This document shows positions 53,230 to 62,705 of a DNA stretch of 64,000 bases, one piece after another. The notes under the pieces were generated by a model. That model was not told the DNA's origin. It was given only the letters and a program-made list of their open reading frames with translations, and made no database searches. How positions within the stretch are numbered: position 1 is the stretch's first letter; each line of letters begins with the position of its first letter. Position numbers and translations under genes: made by a program. The DNA comes from Betaproteobacteria bacterium (GTDB lineage Bacteria > Acidobacteriota > Terriglobia > Acidiferrales > UBA7541): NCBI GenBank assembly GCA_903970165.1, contig CAJCHZ010000110.1:1-64000 (forward strand), written 5' to 3'.

Positions 53230-55338
53230 TTATTTCTCCGCCATTTTGAAATGCTTGTCGAAAAATTCGACCGTGGCGTGATATGCCGCGAGCCAGCTGC
53301 GATGCATCAGGAAGTCGTGAATCTCGTCGGGGAAAACGAGCTGATCGAACTGCACGCCCTGTTTGCGCAAGGCCTCCGCGAGATCCACGGTTTCCGAAAA
53401 CGGCACATTGCGGTCATCATCGCCCTGAATTAAGAGTACCGGAGAACGCCATGTGCTGATGGAAGAAAGTGGCGACGATTCCCAAGCCAGCCTAGCGGCG
53501 TCAGGGCGATCCGTGGGTTTGTAAGTTGCGGCGAAGGTGGGAATTTCCGAGTTCCAGTCGTGGACGCCGTGCATATCCACGCCGGCTGCGAAGAGGTCAG
53601 AGGCGCGGGCGAGGCCGAGTGCGGTGAGATAGCCACCGTAACTTCCGCCCCAGAGGCCGATACGCGCCGGATCCACATCCGGGCGCGCACGCAGATAGAG
53701 GCCGGCACCTTCGACATCGTTGTACTCGCTGGCCCCCGCGGCACCGTAGTTGAGAGCCTCGCGGAAATTCAGGCCGTAGCCGATGCCGCTGCGATAATTG
53801 ACGGCGAGAACGATGTAACCGCGGCTGGCGAGGTACTGATTCATGCCGTAGGCGTTGCTGTAGTAATCCATGTAGTGGAAGCCGAGGAGCATCTGGCGGC
53901 GCGATCCGCCGTGAAAAAAACAAAGCGCGGGATGACGCGCGCCGTCGCCGGCATTCTTTGGGAGAAAAAGCTGAGCATGGATTTGCATACCGTCCACGCC
54001 GGAGAGAATGACCTGCTGCGGTGTAACCATAGCGGCGGAGGCAAAATCCGCGGGGGTTGCTTCTGGAGCCAGATCGCGGAGTTCCGTTTTGCTGGCAGCC
54101 AGCGCGGGACGCATCTTGGAGTGCGCATCGGAGCGCAGGATCAAAATTGTTTTGTTGTCACTGGCGACAACCGGCGCGGTTTCGATTCCCGTACCCGTAG
54201 TCACGGCCTCCGGGTGATCGGCGGTCGGCGAGACTTTCCAGACGTGGCGGCGGTCAATGTCGTCTTGATTCGAGGAAAAAGTAATTTCCTGGCCATTTGC
54301 GCTGGCGGCGACGTATTCCACTTCAAAATTTCCGGGCGTGAGAAGTTTCGCGGGACCGCCCGTGATGGGAACGGACCAGAGATGCAGCCATCCGCCGCGC
54401 TCCCACGGAAAGACGATTCGATCGCCCGCGGCCCAGATCAACTGATTTTCCGCGACCATGGCGTGATAGACGCTGCCGGTGCCGGGGTCCGCGTGCCAGA
54501 CTTCCTGCGCTTTTCCGGTGGCCGCGTCGGCGACGCGAATGGCCCACGGCTCGCCTTCTCGCTCGGGGGTAAACGGCATTCTGCTTTTCGCAACCGCGAT
54601 GCGAAGGAAAACAATTCTGCGGCTGTCGGGGGACCACGCGGGTTCTATGTCCGTGTCCACGCTGGGATCGAGATAGATGAGCGATTTCGCGGCCACGTCG
54701 TATACGCCGATGAAGCCGTGATCTCCCCGGTGGCTTACGAAAGCGAGCTTGGCACCGTCCGGCGACCAGCGCAGCTCGCCGGCTCCGCCAGCGGAGTGAA
54801 TCAACTGTTCGGGCTTGGTGCTGCCATCGAGCGAGGTCAGCCAGACTTGTTTTTTAAAGATGTAGGCAACGAGGCCGTTCTTTGGCGAGACGGCGGCGTT
54901 GTGACCCTCGGCAAGTTTCTTCGGTGCGCCGCCGCTGGCAGAGATCAGCCAGAGTTCCTGCTCTATGGCTGCGGGCGCGTTTTGCGCGTTCGGATTAGGG
55001 CCATCCACAAACTCAAGATCGCCGCTGCGCGTGTAAACGATGGACTCGCCGTCTGGCGCCCATACCAATTGGCCAAGGTCCACGCCGTCGTCGTCCTTAA
55101 AGGAAGTGAGCTGGCGCGACTTGTAGCTTCCATCCGCGGAGGGCTCCGCGACCCACAGATTGCGCGCCCCGCGGGCGTTGAAGACCCACGCGACGCGGCC
55201 TTTGGCGGGCGCGGCGGTCAGCTCCGTCGGAAACGGCGCGCTGAGAAACTGTTCGAGCGTGGGAGCTTTTTGTGCCTTCGTTGCCGGGCAAATTGTCAGC
55301 GCGATAAGCATCAACACCAGGACGTAGCGATTCATCAA
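53230..55338 (-). CDS. Secreted S9 family prolyl oligopeptidase-like peptidase
   Basis: 702 residues with a signal peptide. Residues about 40-420 form a WD40/TolB-like beta propeller (LVWAPDGESIVYTRSG, LRWSPDGAKLAFVSHRG, PAWSPDSRRIVFLR). The C-terminal alpha/beta-hydrolase domain carries nucleophile S566 in WGGSYGGY, D642 in GDDDRNVP and H674 in DEIHDF, so the triad is complete. It probably cleaves imported peptides in the periplasm, as DPP IV or acylaminoacyl-peptidase relatives do. Confidence 0.93.
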   Translation of the reverse strand: MMNRYVLVLMLIALTICPATKAQKAPTLEQFLSAPFPTELTAAPAKGRVAWVFNARGARNLWVAEPSADGSYKSRQLTSFKDDDGVDLGQLVWAPDGESIVYTRSGDLEFVDGPNPNAQNAPAAIEQELWLISASGGAPKKLAEGHNAAVSPKNGLVAYIFKKQVWLTSLDGSTKPEQLIHSAGGAGELRWSPDGAKLAFVSHRGDHGFIGVYDVAAKSLIYLDPSVDTDIEPAWSPDSRRIVFLRIAVAKSRMPFTPEREGEPWAIRVADAATGKAQEVWHADPGTGSVYHAMVAENQLIWAAGDRIVFPWERGGWLHLWSVPITGGPAKLLTPGNFEVEYVAASANGQEITFSSNQDDIDRRHVWKVSPTADHPEAVTTGTGIETAPVVASDNKTILILRSDAHSKMRPALAASKTELRDLAPEATPADFASAAMVTPQQVILSGVDGMQIHAQLFLPKNAGDGARHPALCFFHGGSRRQMLLGFHYMDYYSNAYGMNQYLASRGYIVLAVNYRSGIGYGLNFREALNYGAAGASEYNDVEGAGLYLRARPDVDPARIGLWGGSYGGYLTALGLARASDLFAAGVDMHGVHDWNSEIPTFAATYKPTDRPDAARLAWESSPLSSISTWRSPVLLIQGDDDRNVPFSETVDLAEALRKQGVQFDQLVFPDEIHDFLMHRSWLAAYHATVEFFDKHFKMAEK

Positions 55339-55396
55339 CAGCCTCCGCTCAGTACAAAATTTTCAATCAAAATTGTCTTGCTTGCTTTCTCAAAAC

Positions 55397-58045
55397 TCAA
55401 TCCGCCGGCTGGCGCGCGGTCAGCTTTTCGACGGAAACATGCGGCCCATCGAGCGGCCCTGAAATTTTAAGCACGTGCCCCATGTCGCCAACTCCGGCAG
55501 TGCGCGCTCGCGATTTTCCACCGCTCCATGTTTCCAGCGTCAGGTTGGCATCGCGCGTGAAGCTCACCGTGCCGTGAAGCGAAGTCTGCTCGCCGCCCGA
55601 CTCCAGCGTCAGGTTCTCGAGCGAAATTCCGCGGTTGCGCATCGTAAACGTACCGGAGCCGGATGTCCACCGCGATATACCGGTGTGCGGCGCGCCGTCG
55701 GCAACACTTGCGCTGACGTCCCATCCGCGAAACTCAACGTCCTTAAGATGGACTTCCCCGGTACCCGCAAGTTTCTGGAGAAGTTCATCGCGGCCAACAC
55801 CGTCGGTCACGAGGTGCAAGCTGCCGGAAGCGAAGCCGGTAAGGCTTTCGGTGAAGCGGCCCGGCGTGGGAATCTCCGCGAGGTTGACTTGATCAAGCTT
55901 GGCGGTGAAATCATACTGCGGGAGCGGTGCGAATGTTGCGTGCATCTGAGCGTGTACGCTGCCACCTCCCCATTGCCCTTCGGCATCGCTTACGTCGAGC
56001 TCCAGATCGTGCAAGGATCCGGCAGCGTGTACATTCGCAAGTTTCATCTTCTCTACGGTCAATTCGCCGATGGTTAATTCTCCCACCGCGTTCACCCGGC
56101 GCACCAGTTCGCTTGCCGCGGGACGTGGCGATGAGCCGCCGAGTAGCGACGGCAGCAATCTCTGGAGCCAGTTCGGGCGTGCGCGCGGGCCCACCCAGCG
56201 ATCCAGCTCGGCGGCGTTCATGCGGTCCGTGGCCAAATTAAAATTCCACCTTGGACCGTCGTCAGTATCGGCATTGGTAGCAATTATTTCTTTGATGGAG
56301 CCAGACCATGTGCCGCCAAAGCCGACGATTTTCGTTACATCCACGGAGCGCCTGCCATCATTCCAGTTCAGGGTGCTCTCTTGCACGTCGAGGGGTTGGT
56401 TAAGTCCAGCGACGGCAAGTTTCGCTTTATTGAAAAGAATTTTGCCGTTCCAGCGGCTGCTGAAGGGCTTTTGCCAATCCCACCGCGCGACGGCGAGGGC
56501 CTCTCCAGTAAGCTCCCAGCCGTGATTCAGTGGCCGGCCGATTGCCGCAGCCAGATTCAGCAGGTCTTCGACTTTTTGAACGTGCCCTTCGATGCTGACG
56601 CTACCTTGTGGCGTGCGCAGGCCCTGAACGAGCGTAATGTCCGCGGCGTTTTCCATCAGAGCGGCCACGCGGCGCTTTTTCGGCGCGAAGACATCGCGTA
56701 ACGTACCTCCGAGCGCGACGCGCACCGGTTCAAACACCAGCTGATCGCGTTCGCGCCCGCCGCGCACTGGACCAATCCGCACCGGGACTTTTAACCCAGG
56801 CACTTTCACGATGCCGCCGTTGCTCGATAATGACGCTTCATCGACTTCCAGGGGCCACCCGCGGAGCGTCACGGAGCCCGTGAAAAACTGCTCCGCGAAC
56901 ACTCCATCATCTATGCCCGGGTGAAATGCTCTGTACCAGGCGAGCAAATCTGTCGCCTGGATCCCTGCGGAATCCAGATGCAGTTCAAAACTTGCAGCGG
57001 GGCCCGTTCGATAGTTCGCCGTGCCGCGCAAATTCGAGCGCGGGCCTTCGAGCGCAATTTGCTCGGCGAGTACGCTCCCTGCGGCGACATCCCAGCGGCC
57101 GCTAACCGCGGCTCTCACGCGCGGATTGTCGGGGCGTTCGCCCAGATCCCAGCGATGGATTTCCGCGGAGCGAGCTTCGACGGAGAAGGCCCATTGTCCC
57201 GGCGGCATTCCCGCATCTGGAGCGAAGCCGTTCACTCCGCTCTTCAGTGCACCGTCCAGCGTAAAGACTCCCCGCACGCCGTAATCGCGCCCGCGCAGTA
57301 AACGGAACAGGTCCGCGAGCGAGACGTCCTGCCAATGGACCGTGAAAAGAGCGGGCTGCAACCGCGCCGACGTGCCGGCGATGTCTCCTCGCACTTGCAC
57401 GAGGCCGACGGATTGCAGAACCACACCGCTGCGCCAAGGTTGCGCCTCAAGGCGCAATAGCCAGCGGCCGGGAGAAACCTGGTCCACGCTTCCGGAGACA
57501 TTTGTGAATGCAAACGGAAGCTTGTCATCAGAATTCTTGAAATTGACGCGGCCGTCGTCGAAATCGATTTTCAGCAAATGGTTCACGGGAGCAACGGCTG
57601 GAGGCGGCCCGTAAACGCGGGCGGCGGCTTCCGCGGCGCCGTTGCCGGGAGGCAGCCAGCGCTCGAGATTCCATCTTCCCTGAGAATTGCGCACCAGAAT
57701 CAAGCTCGGGCGTTCGAGCGAAAGCGTTCCAAACTCAAAATGCCCACGAAGCAAACCGGTCCAGCGCAAACCCGCGGACAAATTGTCCGCGCGCAGGAAA
57801 TATTCGTTACCGAACGCGGGGTCTTCGCCGATCGTCACTTGTTCCGCATATAGACGAGGGGCAGGTAGGAGTTGCACCGCGAACCGCCCTACTTCGACGG
57901 GGCGCCCAAAAGCTCTTTGTAGTTGCCAGATAAGATAGGAATGCATGCGGTGCGTGCGCACGAGAAGGGAAACGCCAATCTGCACGGCCAAAAGCAGCGC
58001 CACGATTGTGAGCGCCAGCTTCCACCATTTGCGCACCATTTTCAT
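55397..58045 (-). CDS. AsmA-like inner-membrane-anchored large protein
   Basis: 882 residues. One N-terminal TM (about 10-28) is followed by a long beta-rich periplasmic region with AsmA-type features: an opening such as FGRPVEVGRFAVQLLPAPRLYAEQVTIGED, repeated amphipathic strands and a C-terminal GTFTMRNRGISLENLTLESGG...VSGPL-type end. AsmA/TamB/YhdP-like proteins form grooves that carry lipids between membranes. The repeat-groove family tie is by pattern; direct function is inferred. Confidence 0.8.
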   Translation of the reverse strand: MKMVRKWWKLALTIVALLLAVQIGVSLLVRTHRMHSYLIWQLQRAFGRPVEVGRFAVQLLPAPRLYAEQVTIGEDPAFGNEYFLRADNLSAGLRWTGLLRGHFEFGTLSLERPSLILVRNSQGRWNLERWLPPGNGAAEAAARVYGPPPAVAPVNHLLKIDFDDGRVNFKNSDDKLPFAFTNVSGSVDQVSPGRWLLRLEAQPWRSGVVLQSVGLVQVRGDIAGTSARLQPALFTVHWQDVSLADLFRLLRGRDYGVRGVFTLDGALKSGVNGFAPDAGMPPGQWAFSVEARSAEIHRWDLGERPDNPRVRAAVSGRWDVAAGSVLAEQIALEGPRSNLRGTANYRTGPAASFELHLDSAGIQATDLLAWYRAFHPGIDDGVFAEQFFTGSVTLRGWPLEVDEASLSSNGGIVKVPGLKVPVRIGPVRGGRERDQLVFEPVRVALGGTLRDVFAPKKRRVAALMENAADITLVQGLRTPQGSVSIEGHVQKVEDLLNLAAAIGRPLNHGWELTGEALAVARWDWQKPFSSRWNGKILFNKAKLAVAGLNQPLDVQESTLNWNDGRRSVDVTKIVGFGGTWSGSIKEIIATNADTDDGPRWNFNLATDRMNAAELDRWVGPRARPNWLQRLLPSLLGGSSPRPAASELVRRVNAVGELTIGELTVEKMKLANVHAAGSLHDLELDVSDAEGQWGGGSVHAQMHATFAPLPQYDFTAKLDQVNLAEIPTPGRFTESLTGFASGSLHLVTDGVGRDELLQKLAGTGEVHLKDVEFRGWDVSASVADGAPHTGISRWTSGSGTFTMRNRGISLENLTLESGGEQTSLHGTVSFTRDANLTLETWSGGKSRARTAGVGDMGHVLKISGPLDGPHVSVEKLTARQPAD

Positions 58046-58187
58046 ACTGTAAGGAAGTTTCGCAGACCAACCTGCAAATGAACAGCTACCCTAAGACAAA
58101 AGCCTCGCGGGCCCAGGAGCCACTCTTAAACGCGATAGGCCGGATAGGCCCGGAATGCAAAGCACGCCCAGAGAACAGTCGCGGCGC

Positions 58188-59030
58188 TTAGTGGACCGTG
58201 TGCAGCATACGACCCCAGCGCGTGCGAGCGGGAAGGTGCGCGAGCGTGTCGAATACGCCTGCCAGCCGCTGAAAAAAAGTAGTCTGCGCGTAGTCGCTGC
58301 TGGTGGCATCCACCGACCAATAGATCAGGAACGGACGCCCCATAATCGCGCTACGATCCACAAATCCCCAGTAGCGGCTGTCCGAGCTGTGGTCGCGATT
58401 GTCGCCCATGGCAAAAAGCTTACCAGGCGGCACGACCAATTCGTCGCCTTGCACGTAGCTGCGAAGCGTTTCCCTCCAGCCAGATTCATCAACGACCTGA
58501 CGGGAAATCATCTCGCCGTGACGCGGAGGAAAGGAGTTGATGAATGGATCGTAGCCATTCGTGTTAGCCAGAGGATCGTGCACGACGTACGGTTCGCTCA
58601 GCAACTTGCCATTGACATACATCTGCTGGTCCACCAGCTTCAGGCGGTCGCCCGGCAAGCCAATCACGCGCTTCACAAAATGCTGGTGGTCCGCGTAAGG
58701 ATATTTGAAGACAATGATGTCGCCGCGCTCAAGCGGCCGGTAAGGAAGCAGTTTTTCATACCACGCCCCACTGCCCCCGAAAATAAATTTATTGACGAGC
58801 AGATGATCGCCGATAAGGAGAGTCCCCTCCATCGAAGCGGAAGGAATCTTGAAGGCCTGCACGATAAAACTAGTTCCGAAAAGCGCCAATAGAACGGTCA
58901 CCAGCAACGATTCCATATATTCAGAAATCGTCGTAGCGTCCTCGTGATGCTCTTCTTCTTTTTTCGGTTCGACGGGCTCGGCTGGCTTTGCCGGCTCTTC
59001 CGTTGTCTGCAGTGCAATCTCTTCCGCCAT
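58188..59030 (-). CDS. lepB: Signal peptidase I
   Basis: 280 residues. A 35-residue Glu/Pro-rich cytoplasmic leader precedes one TM (about 42-60). Catalytic serine S66 lies in KIPSASMEGTL and general base K120 in HFVKRVIGLPGDR. The GDNRDHSSDSRYWGFV box is intact. It cleaves signal peptides of exported proteins on the outer face of the inner membrane. rnc is 31 bases upstream, a common lepB-rnc arrangement. Confidence 0.96.
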   Translation of the reverse strand: MAEEIALQTTEEPAKPAEPVEPKKEEEHHEDATTISEYMESLLVTVLLALFGTSFIVQAFKIPSASMEGTLLIGDHLLVNKFIFGGSGAWYEKLLPYRPLERGDIIVFKYPYADHQHFVKRVIGLPGDRLKLVDQQMYVNGKLLSEPYVVHDPLANTNGYDPFINSFPPRHGEMISRQVVDESGWRETLRSYVQGDELVVPPGKLFAMGDNRDHSSDSRYWGFVDRSAIMGRPFLIYWSVDATSSDYAQTTFFQRLAGVFDTLAHLPARTRWGRMLHTVH

Positions 59031-59061
59031 GCGCTTTCAGCCTTTCCAATCCACTCGCGGC

Positions 59062-59796
59062 TTACACTCGCTCCAGAAGCTCCATCGCGCTTTGCGCCGC
59101 CCGCTGTTCGGCTTCTTTTTTCGTGCTGCCAGCGCCGCCTGCCATGCGCTCGCCGCTGATCCAGAGTTCCACTGCAAACACTTTCTGATGGTCCGGCCCG
59201 GTCTCGCCCGTAAGGCGGTACTCCGCGGGCGGCATCCCGCGGCCTTGCAAAAATTCCTGCAGCGCGGACTTGCGGTCGGGATCCGCGATTCGCGCGCCGC
59301 GTTCTTCGAGTGCCTGTTCGAAAAGCAGCCGCTTCAGCAGTTTCCGCGTGGCGTCGAGGCCGGCATCGAGATAAACAGCGGCCACCACTGCCTCGAATGC
59401 ATCGGCCAGAAGCGTTGGCTTTTCACGGCCGCCGGTCTTCTCTTCGCCACGCCCTAATCGCAAATGTTCGCCGAGATTCACGCGCCGCGCCGCATCCTGC
59501 AGGGAATGCGCGTTCACAAGCCGGGCGCGGCCTTTTGAAAGCTGCCCTTCGCTCCACGCGGGAAACGAATCGAGAAGATATTCCCGCGCAAGCAATTCGA
59601 GAACGGCGTCACCCAGAAATTCCAGCCTTTCATTGTCTTGTACGGCGGCCGCTCCGGCGAGATCAATCTTCCGCTCGGCGCGTAGCTCAGGAATGGCGGA
59701 ACTGTGCGTCAAGGCGCGCTCAAGAAGCTCGGGCGACCGAAACCTGTGGCCCAGGCGTTCTTCGAGTTGCACTTCGACGCTTCGGGTCATCTTCAT
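59062..59796 (-). CDS. rnc: Ribonuclease III
   Basis: 244 residues from ATG 59796; a TTG at 59835 would add 13 residues. The RNase III signature NERLEFLGDAVLEL and the second acidic cluster (LADAFEAVVAAVYLDAG) bind the metal ions. A dsRNA-binding domain fills the C-terminus (SALQEFLQGRGMPPAEYRL...GSTKKEAEQRAAQSAMELL). It processes rRNA precursors and other double-stranded RNA. It directly precedes lepB. Confidence 0.96.
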   Translation of the reverse strand: MKMTRSVEVQLEERLGHRFRSPELLERALTHSSAIPELRAERKIDLAGAAAVQDNERLEFLGDAVLELLAREYLLDSFPAWSEGQLSKGRARLVNAHSLQDAARRVNLGEHLRLGRGEEKTGGREKPTLLADAFEAVVAAVYLDAGLDATRKLLKRLLFEQALEERGARIADPDRKSALQEFLQGRGMPPAEYRLTGETGPDHQKVFAVELWISGERMAGGAGSTKKEAEQRAAQSAMELLERV

Positions 59797-59858
59797 TGAG
59801 ACTGGTTCTTCAAGTCGAATCGCGTCTTTAAACAAGAATCACGCTGGATGCGCCAAGC

Positions 59859-60755
59859 TCATTTCGGCGCGCTCAACTGCGTGGCTCCCAGCTTCTTTGA
59901 CTCCTCGGCGCCGTTCTTGCAAGTTCCCTGCAGGCTGCCTGCAACCGTCGCACATTTTGTAAATGCCACGACGGCCGCATCAAAATGCGACGTCTTTTGA
60001 TCCGCCAGCCCCAAAAGATAATAGTTTACGGGATCAATTTCAGGGTTGGGATCGACCTTGGTCGCCGTCTCCAATTCAGTAACCGCATCGTCCAGCTTGC
60101 CGCGCCGAAAATATACGAGTCCCAGTCCTCCGTGAGCCATGGCCAACGTTTGGTTTTTGGCCGTGTCGAATTGAGCGTCAGTCATCGCGGGAGGCTTGGT
60201 AATCGTTGGAGTCAGTTCGATGGCGGACTTCGAATACTTTTCTGCTTTGTCCAGTTGCGCCTGAGCGTTTGGCAGATTGGAGTTCCAGGCGCGCGGAATC
60301 GTCTGCCCGAGGATGGCCAAAGTCTGCACGTCGTTCGGTGCGATGGCGATGTCCTTCTCACCCGCATCCTGCATTTTCGGAACGTCACCCGCAGCCAGAT
60401 ATAACTTGACGAGGGCCGAATACACCGGCGCCAGGTAGCGGCTCTGCGGATATTTCAGCGCAAACGCCTCGCCGGCCGCGATCTTCTTGGGGCCGTCCGT
60501 CAAGGGCATGCTGTCGTATGCCTTGAACGCAGCGTCTTCCTCAGGATTTACCGGAGGCGCAGGAGTATCCAGCGTCAGGCTATTCGCCGCTTTGTCCTTG
60601 TCGGTCTGCTGCTGCGCGGGCGGCGTGCTCTGACCACTTTGCGAACTCTGGCCGCCCTGCGAACTCTGCGCCTTCGCCACAACGCATCCCGCCAAAAGCA
60701 GTCCTGCGAGAAACCCAGCCTTTATGCCATTTCGCCATTTCACGTTCATGTCCAA
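59859..60755 (-). CDS. Exported tetratricopeptide-like repeat protein
   Basis: 298 residues. The signal sequence (FLAGLLLAGCVVAKAQ) may be a lipoprotein type because of the Cys in LAGC. A low-complexity Gln/Ser/Gly stretch follows (SSQGGQSSQSGQS). The helical part carries TPR-like units, clearest at LAMAHGGLGLVYFRRGKLDDAVTELETATKVDPN. TPR proteins scaffold complexes; nothing here shows the partner. It lies 62 bases upstream of rnc on the same strand. Confidence 0.75.
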   Translation of the reverse strand: MDMNVKWRNGIKAGFLAGLLLAGCVVAKAQSSQGGQSSQSGQSTPPAQQQTDKDKAANSLTLDTPAPPVNPEEDAAFKAYDSMPLTDGPKKIAAGEAFALKYPQSRYLAPVYSALVKLYLAAGDVPKMQDAGEKDIAIAPNDVQTLAILGQTIPRAWNSNLPNAQAQLDKAEKYSKSAIELTPTITKPPAMTDAQFDTAKNQTLAMAHGGLGLVYFRRGKLDDAVTELETATKVDPNPEIDPVNYYLLGLADQKTSHFDAAVVAFTKCATVAGSLQGTCKNGAEESKKLGATQLSAPK

Positions 60756-60838
60756 CCTCCCCTTGTAAATCTACGCTCGAGTCTGCGGGCCCGAGGTTTT
60801 TCCTGATTACTTTAAATTCTTTCGCGTTCCGGCCAGTA

Positions 60839-62446
60839 CTACGGTCGCTCGACCGGCTTCTCCAGGTTCACCGCTTCCAGGCCCTTCTGCGCCGCTTGCT
60901 TGGCTTGCTCCGGCCCTCCCGGCACCGCGATCGCCGCCTGAAACTCGCTTTTGGCGAGCGATTGCTGTCCTTCATCATCATAAATCCGAGCCAGGTACAC
61001 ATGCGACCATGCCAGAACCATCGGATCGTCCTTCGCCGCATGGTCTCCATCGGTAAGTCTGCCAAAAACCACTTTGGCGCGCGGACCGTCATGCTCCATC
61101 AGCGCCACCAGCCCGATCCCGTACCAGGCTCGGATCTGGTCCGGATATTTTGCCAGCACCTTCTGGAAAGCAACCTCTGCCGCCTGCGGATTTTTCTCTG
61201 CAATCCTGCGCTCGCCCTCAGTCAATGCTCCGATGGCATCCACGTCATTCGGCACGGTCGTTGGAGCGGCTGCCTTGTGCCGTGCAACGTCTTCGCTGGC
61301 CGTATCGTTTACATTGTCCCGATCGGCCGCCCGGGCAAACTTGATGGAATCGATTCGTTTGGCCTCCGCCGGTTCATCAATGTTCCGTACCATGTCCGGA
61401 AAATAAAGCGCAAAAGACGGTTCCAAAGTCTCATACTTCGCCAGCCCTTTGAAAATCGGCCGGACCAGCACGTAACCGTCCGCATCATCGCGGTCGATTA
61501 CCGCTTCCTTCTCACCGGGAGAGAGCCTTTTTAGCCGCAACTCCACTGCCCGCACCAGACACTCGGCAAAGTACGCCGAAAAATCATCCTTCAAATCCGG
61601 AGGCAAGCGCGGCGCGAGCGCGGCCTTTTCGTAAAGCGCCCGTTTCACGGCGAGAATGTGCGGATACTGCTGCGGAAGCGGGTCCAGTAGAAAATGCAAA
61701 TAAGCATGCCGCACGATATCTTCGGGGACGTCATCCGAGCCGCTTAGCACCATTGCATAATGCTCGCCGGAATTCCGCACGTTGGAGATGCGTCCCACCA
61801 GGGGCTCGAGAATAATCGTGAAGCTTCGCGCGGTATTGGGATCCTGCAACTGGCGCAGATAGCCTGTAGCCACGAAGATTATCTGCGAGACGGGATCGTG
61901 CACCTTCTTTATTTCGCTGTTGTAGATGGGCTGCAAGTCGTGCCAGAGCCTGCCGATGTGCTGTTCCTGATAGTAATTCGACAGGATTTCGCTGAAGCCT
62001 TCCAGCGTCAAAAGCTCCGTGGGCATGTCATCTCGCCGAAGGGTAATCCGAAAGCTCGGCGCGGGACCAGCCACGATTCCGAACCAGATGTAGCGTGAGA
62101 GCAAGGCTCCCGGATCGCGCACCACGTGCTGCTTGTAGAATTCGCGTACGGCATCCACCGCCGGACCCTGCTGATGCTGCATCTGTTCGCGCAGCCGTGC
62201 GCGCAATGGATGCCAATTCTCCGCGCTGACGTTGGCCTCGAATCCGGCCGCAAGCAGCGCGCACATGGTCGTAAACATGGCCTCGCTGCCGTCCACGGTA
62301 ACGTTGGTCGCCGGTGCGGTGCGCTGGGGAGCCGGCGGCAAAGGCACCTGGCCGCGCATCGCTAGCGGGAACGCAACAGCCACACACAACGACATCGTGG
62401 CAATTCGCCGAACCTGTCTTGTCATGAAGTTTGCCGCGGTTTTCAC
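60839..62446 (-). CDS. Exported protein with C-terminal TPR repeats, unknown function
   Basis: 535 residues with a signal peptide (RIATMSLCVAVAFPLAMRGQ). The first 380 residues have no family I recognise but include SFTIILEPLVGRISNVRNSGEHYAMVL and HAYLHFLLDPLPQQYP, which look like a degenerate hydrolase or gluzincin-like fold. The last 140 residues form TPR units (ALTEGERRIAEKNPQAAEVAFQKVLAKYPDQIRAWYGIGLVAL). It is head of the minus-strand series and divergent from the LssY-C gene. Confidence 0.65.
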   Translation of the reverse strand: MKTAANFMTRQVRRIATMSLCVAVAFPLAMRGQVPLPPAPQRTAPATNVTVDGSEAMFTTMCALLAAGFEANVSAENWHPLRARLREQMQHQQGPAVDAVREFYKQHVVRDPGALLSRYIWFGIVAGPAPSFRITLRRDDMPTELLTLEGFSEILSNYYQEQHIGRLWHDLQPIYNSEIKKVHDPVSQIIFVATGYLRQLQDPNTARSFTIILEPLVGRISNVRNSGEHYAMVLSGSDDVPEDIVRHAYLHFLLDPLPQQYPHILAVKRALYEKAALAPRLPPDLKDDFSAYFAECLVRAVELRLKRLSPGEKEAVIDRDDADGYVLVRPIFKGLAKYETLEPSFALYFPDMVRNIDEPAEAKRIDSIKFARAADRDNVNDTASEDVARHKAAAPTTVPNDVDAIGALTEGERRIAEKNPQAAEVAFQKVLAKYPDQIRAWYGIGLVALMEHDGPRAKVVFGRLTDGDHAAKDDPMVLAWSHVYLARIYDDEGQQSLAKSEFQAAIAVPGGPEQAKQAAQKGLEAVNLEKPVERP

Positions 62447-62705
62447 TCGAACCAGCTATTCCCCGACCGTTTCCTGAGGTGCACAAGCACTCCTGCCTGC
62501 GCTCTGTCTTCTCCGCCAAAGTGCCCTGTAGCGATCACTCCTCTTTGGCCGCCCTGCAGCATCTTGTCAATTTACAAGCGCGGTTCCCATCCGTCAAGGA
62601 ATCAACCGTTCGCTCCAACCGCTCTCCAGCTAACCCTTGCGGCACCCGCAAGCATCTGGTAACAGTGAGGATGCGCCAATACCCTCCACAGGATGGCTCT
62701 CGCGA
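62447..62705. other. Divergent intergenic region
   Basis: 259 bases between two divergently transcribed exported-protein genes. It must hold promoters for both, but no convincing -35/-10 pair was found. The plus-strand frame is open from 62637 (TTG), most likely by chance. Confidence 0.4.

Noticed and set aside
53560..55470. 636-codon plus-strand open frame
   Set aside because: Antisense to the S9 peptidase, whose catalytic triad is complete on the other strand.
60600..60670. Tandem repeat or CRISPR-like array
   Set aside because: The short Gly/Ser/Gln codon repeat is part of the coding sequence of the TPR protein; no spacer-repeat pattern exists anywhere in the window.
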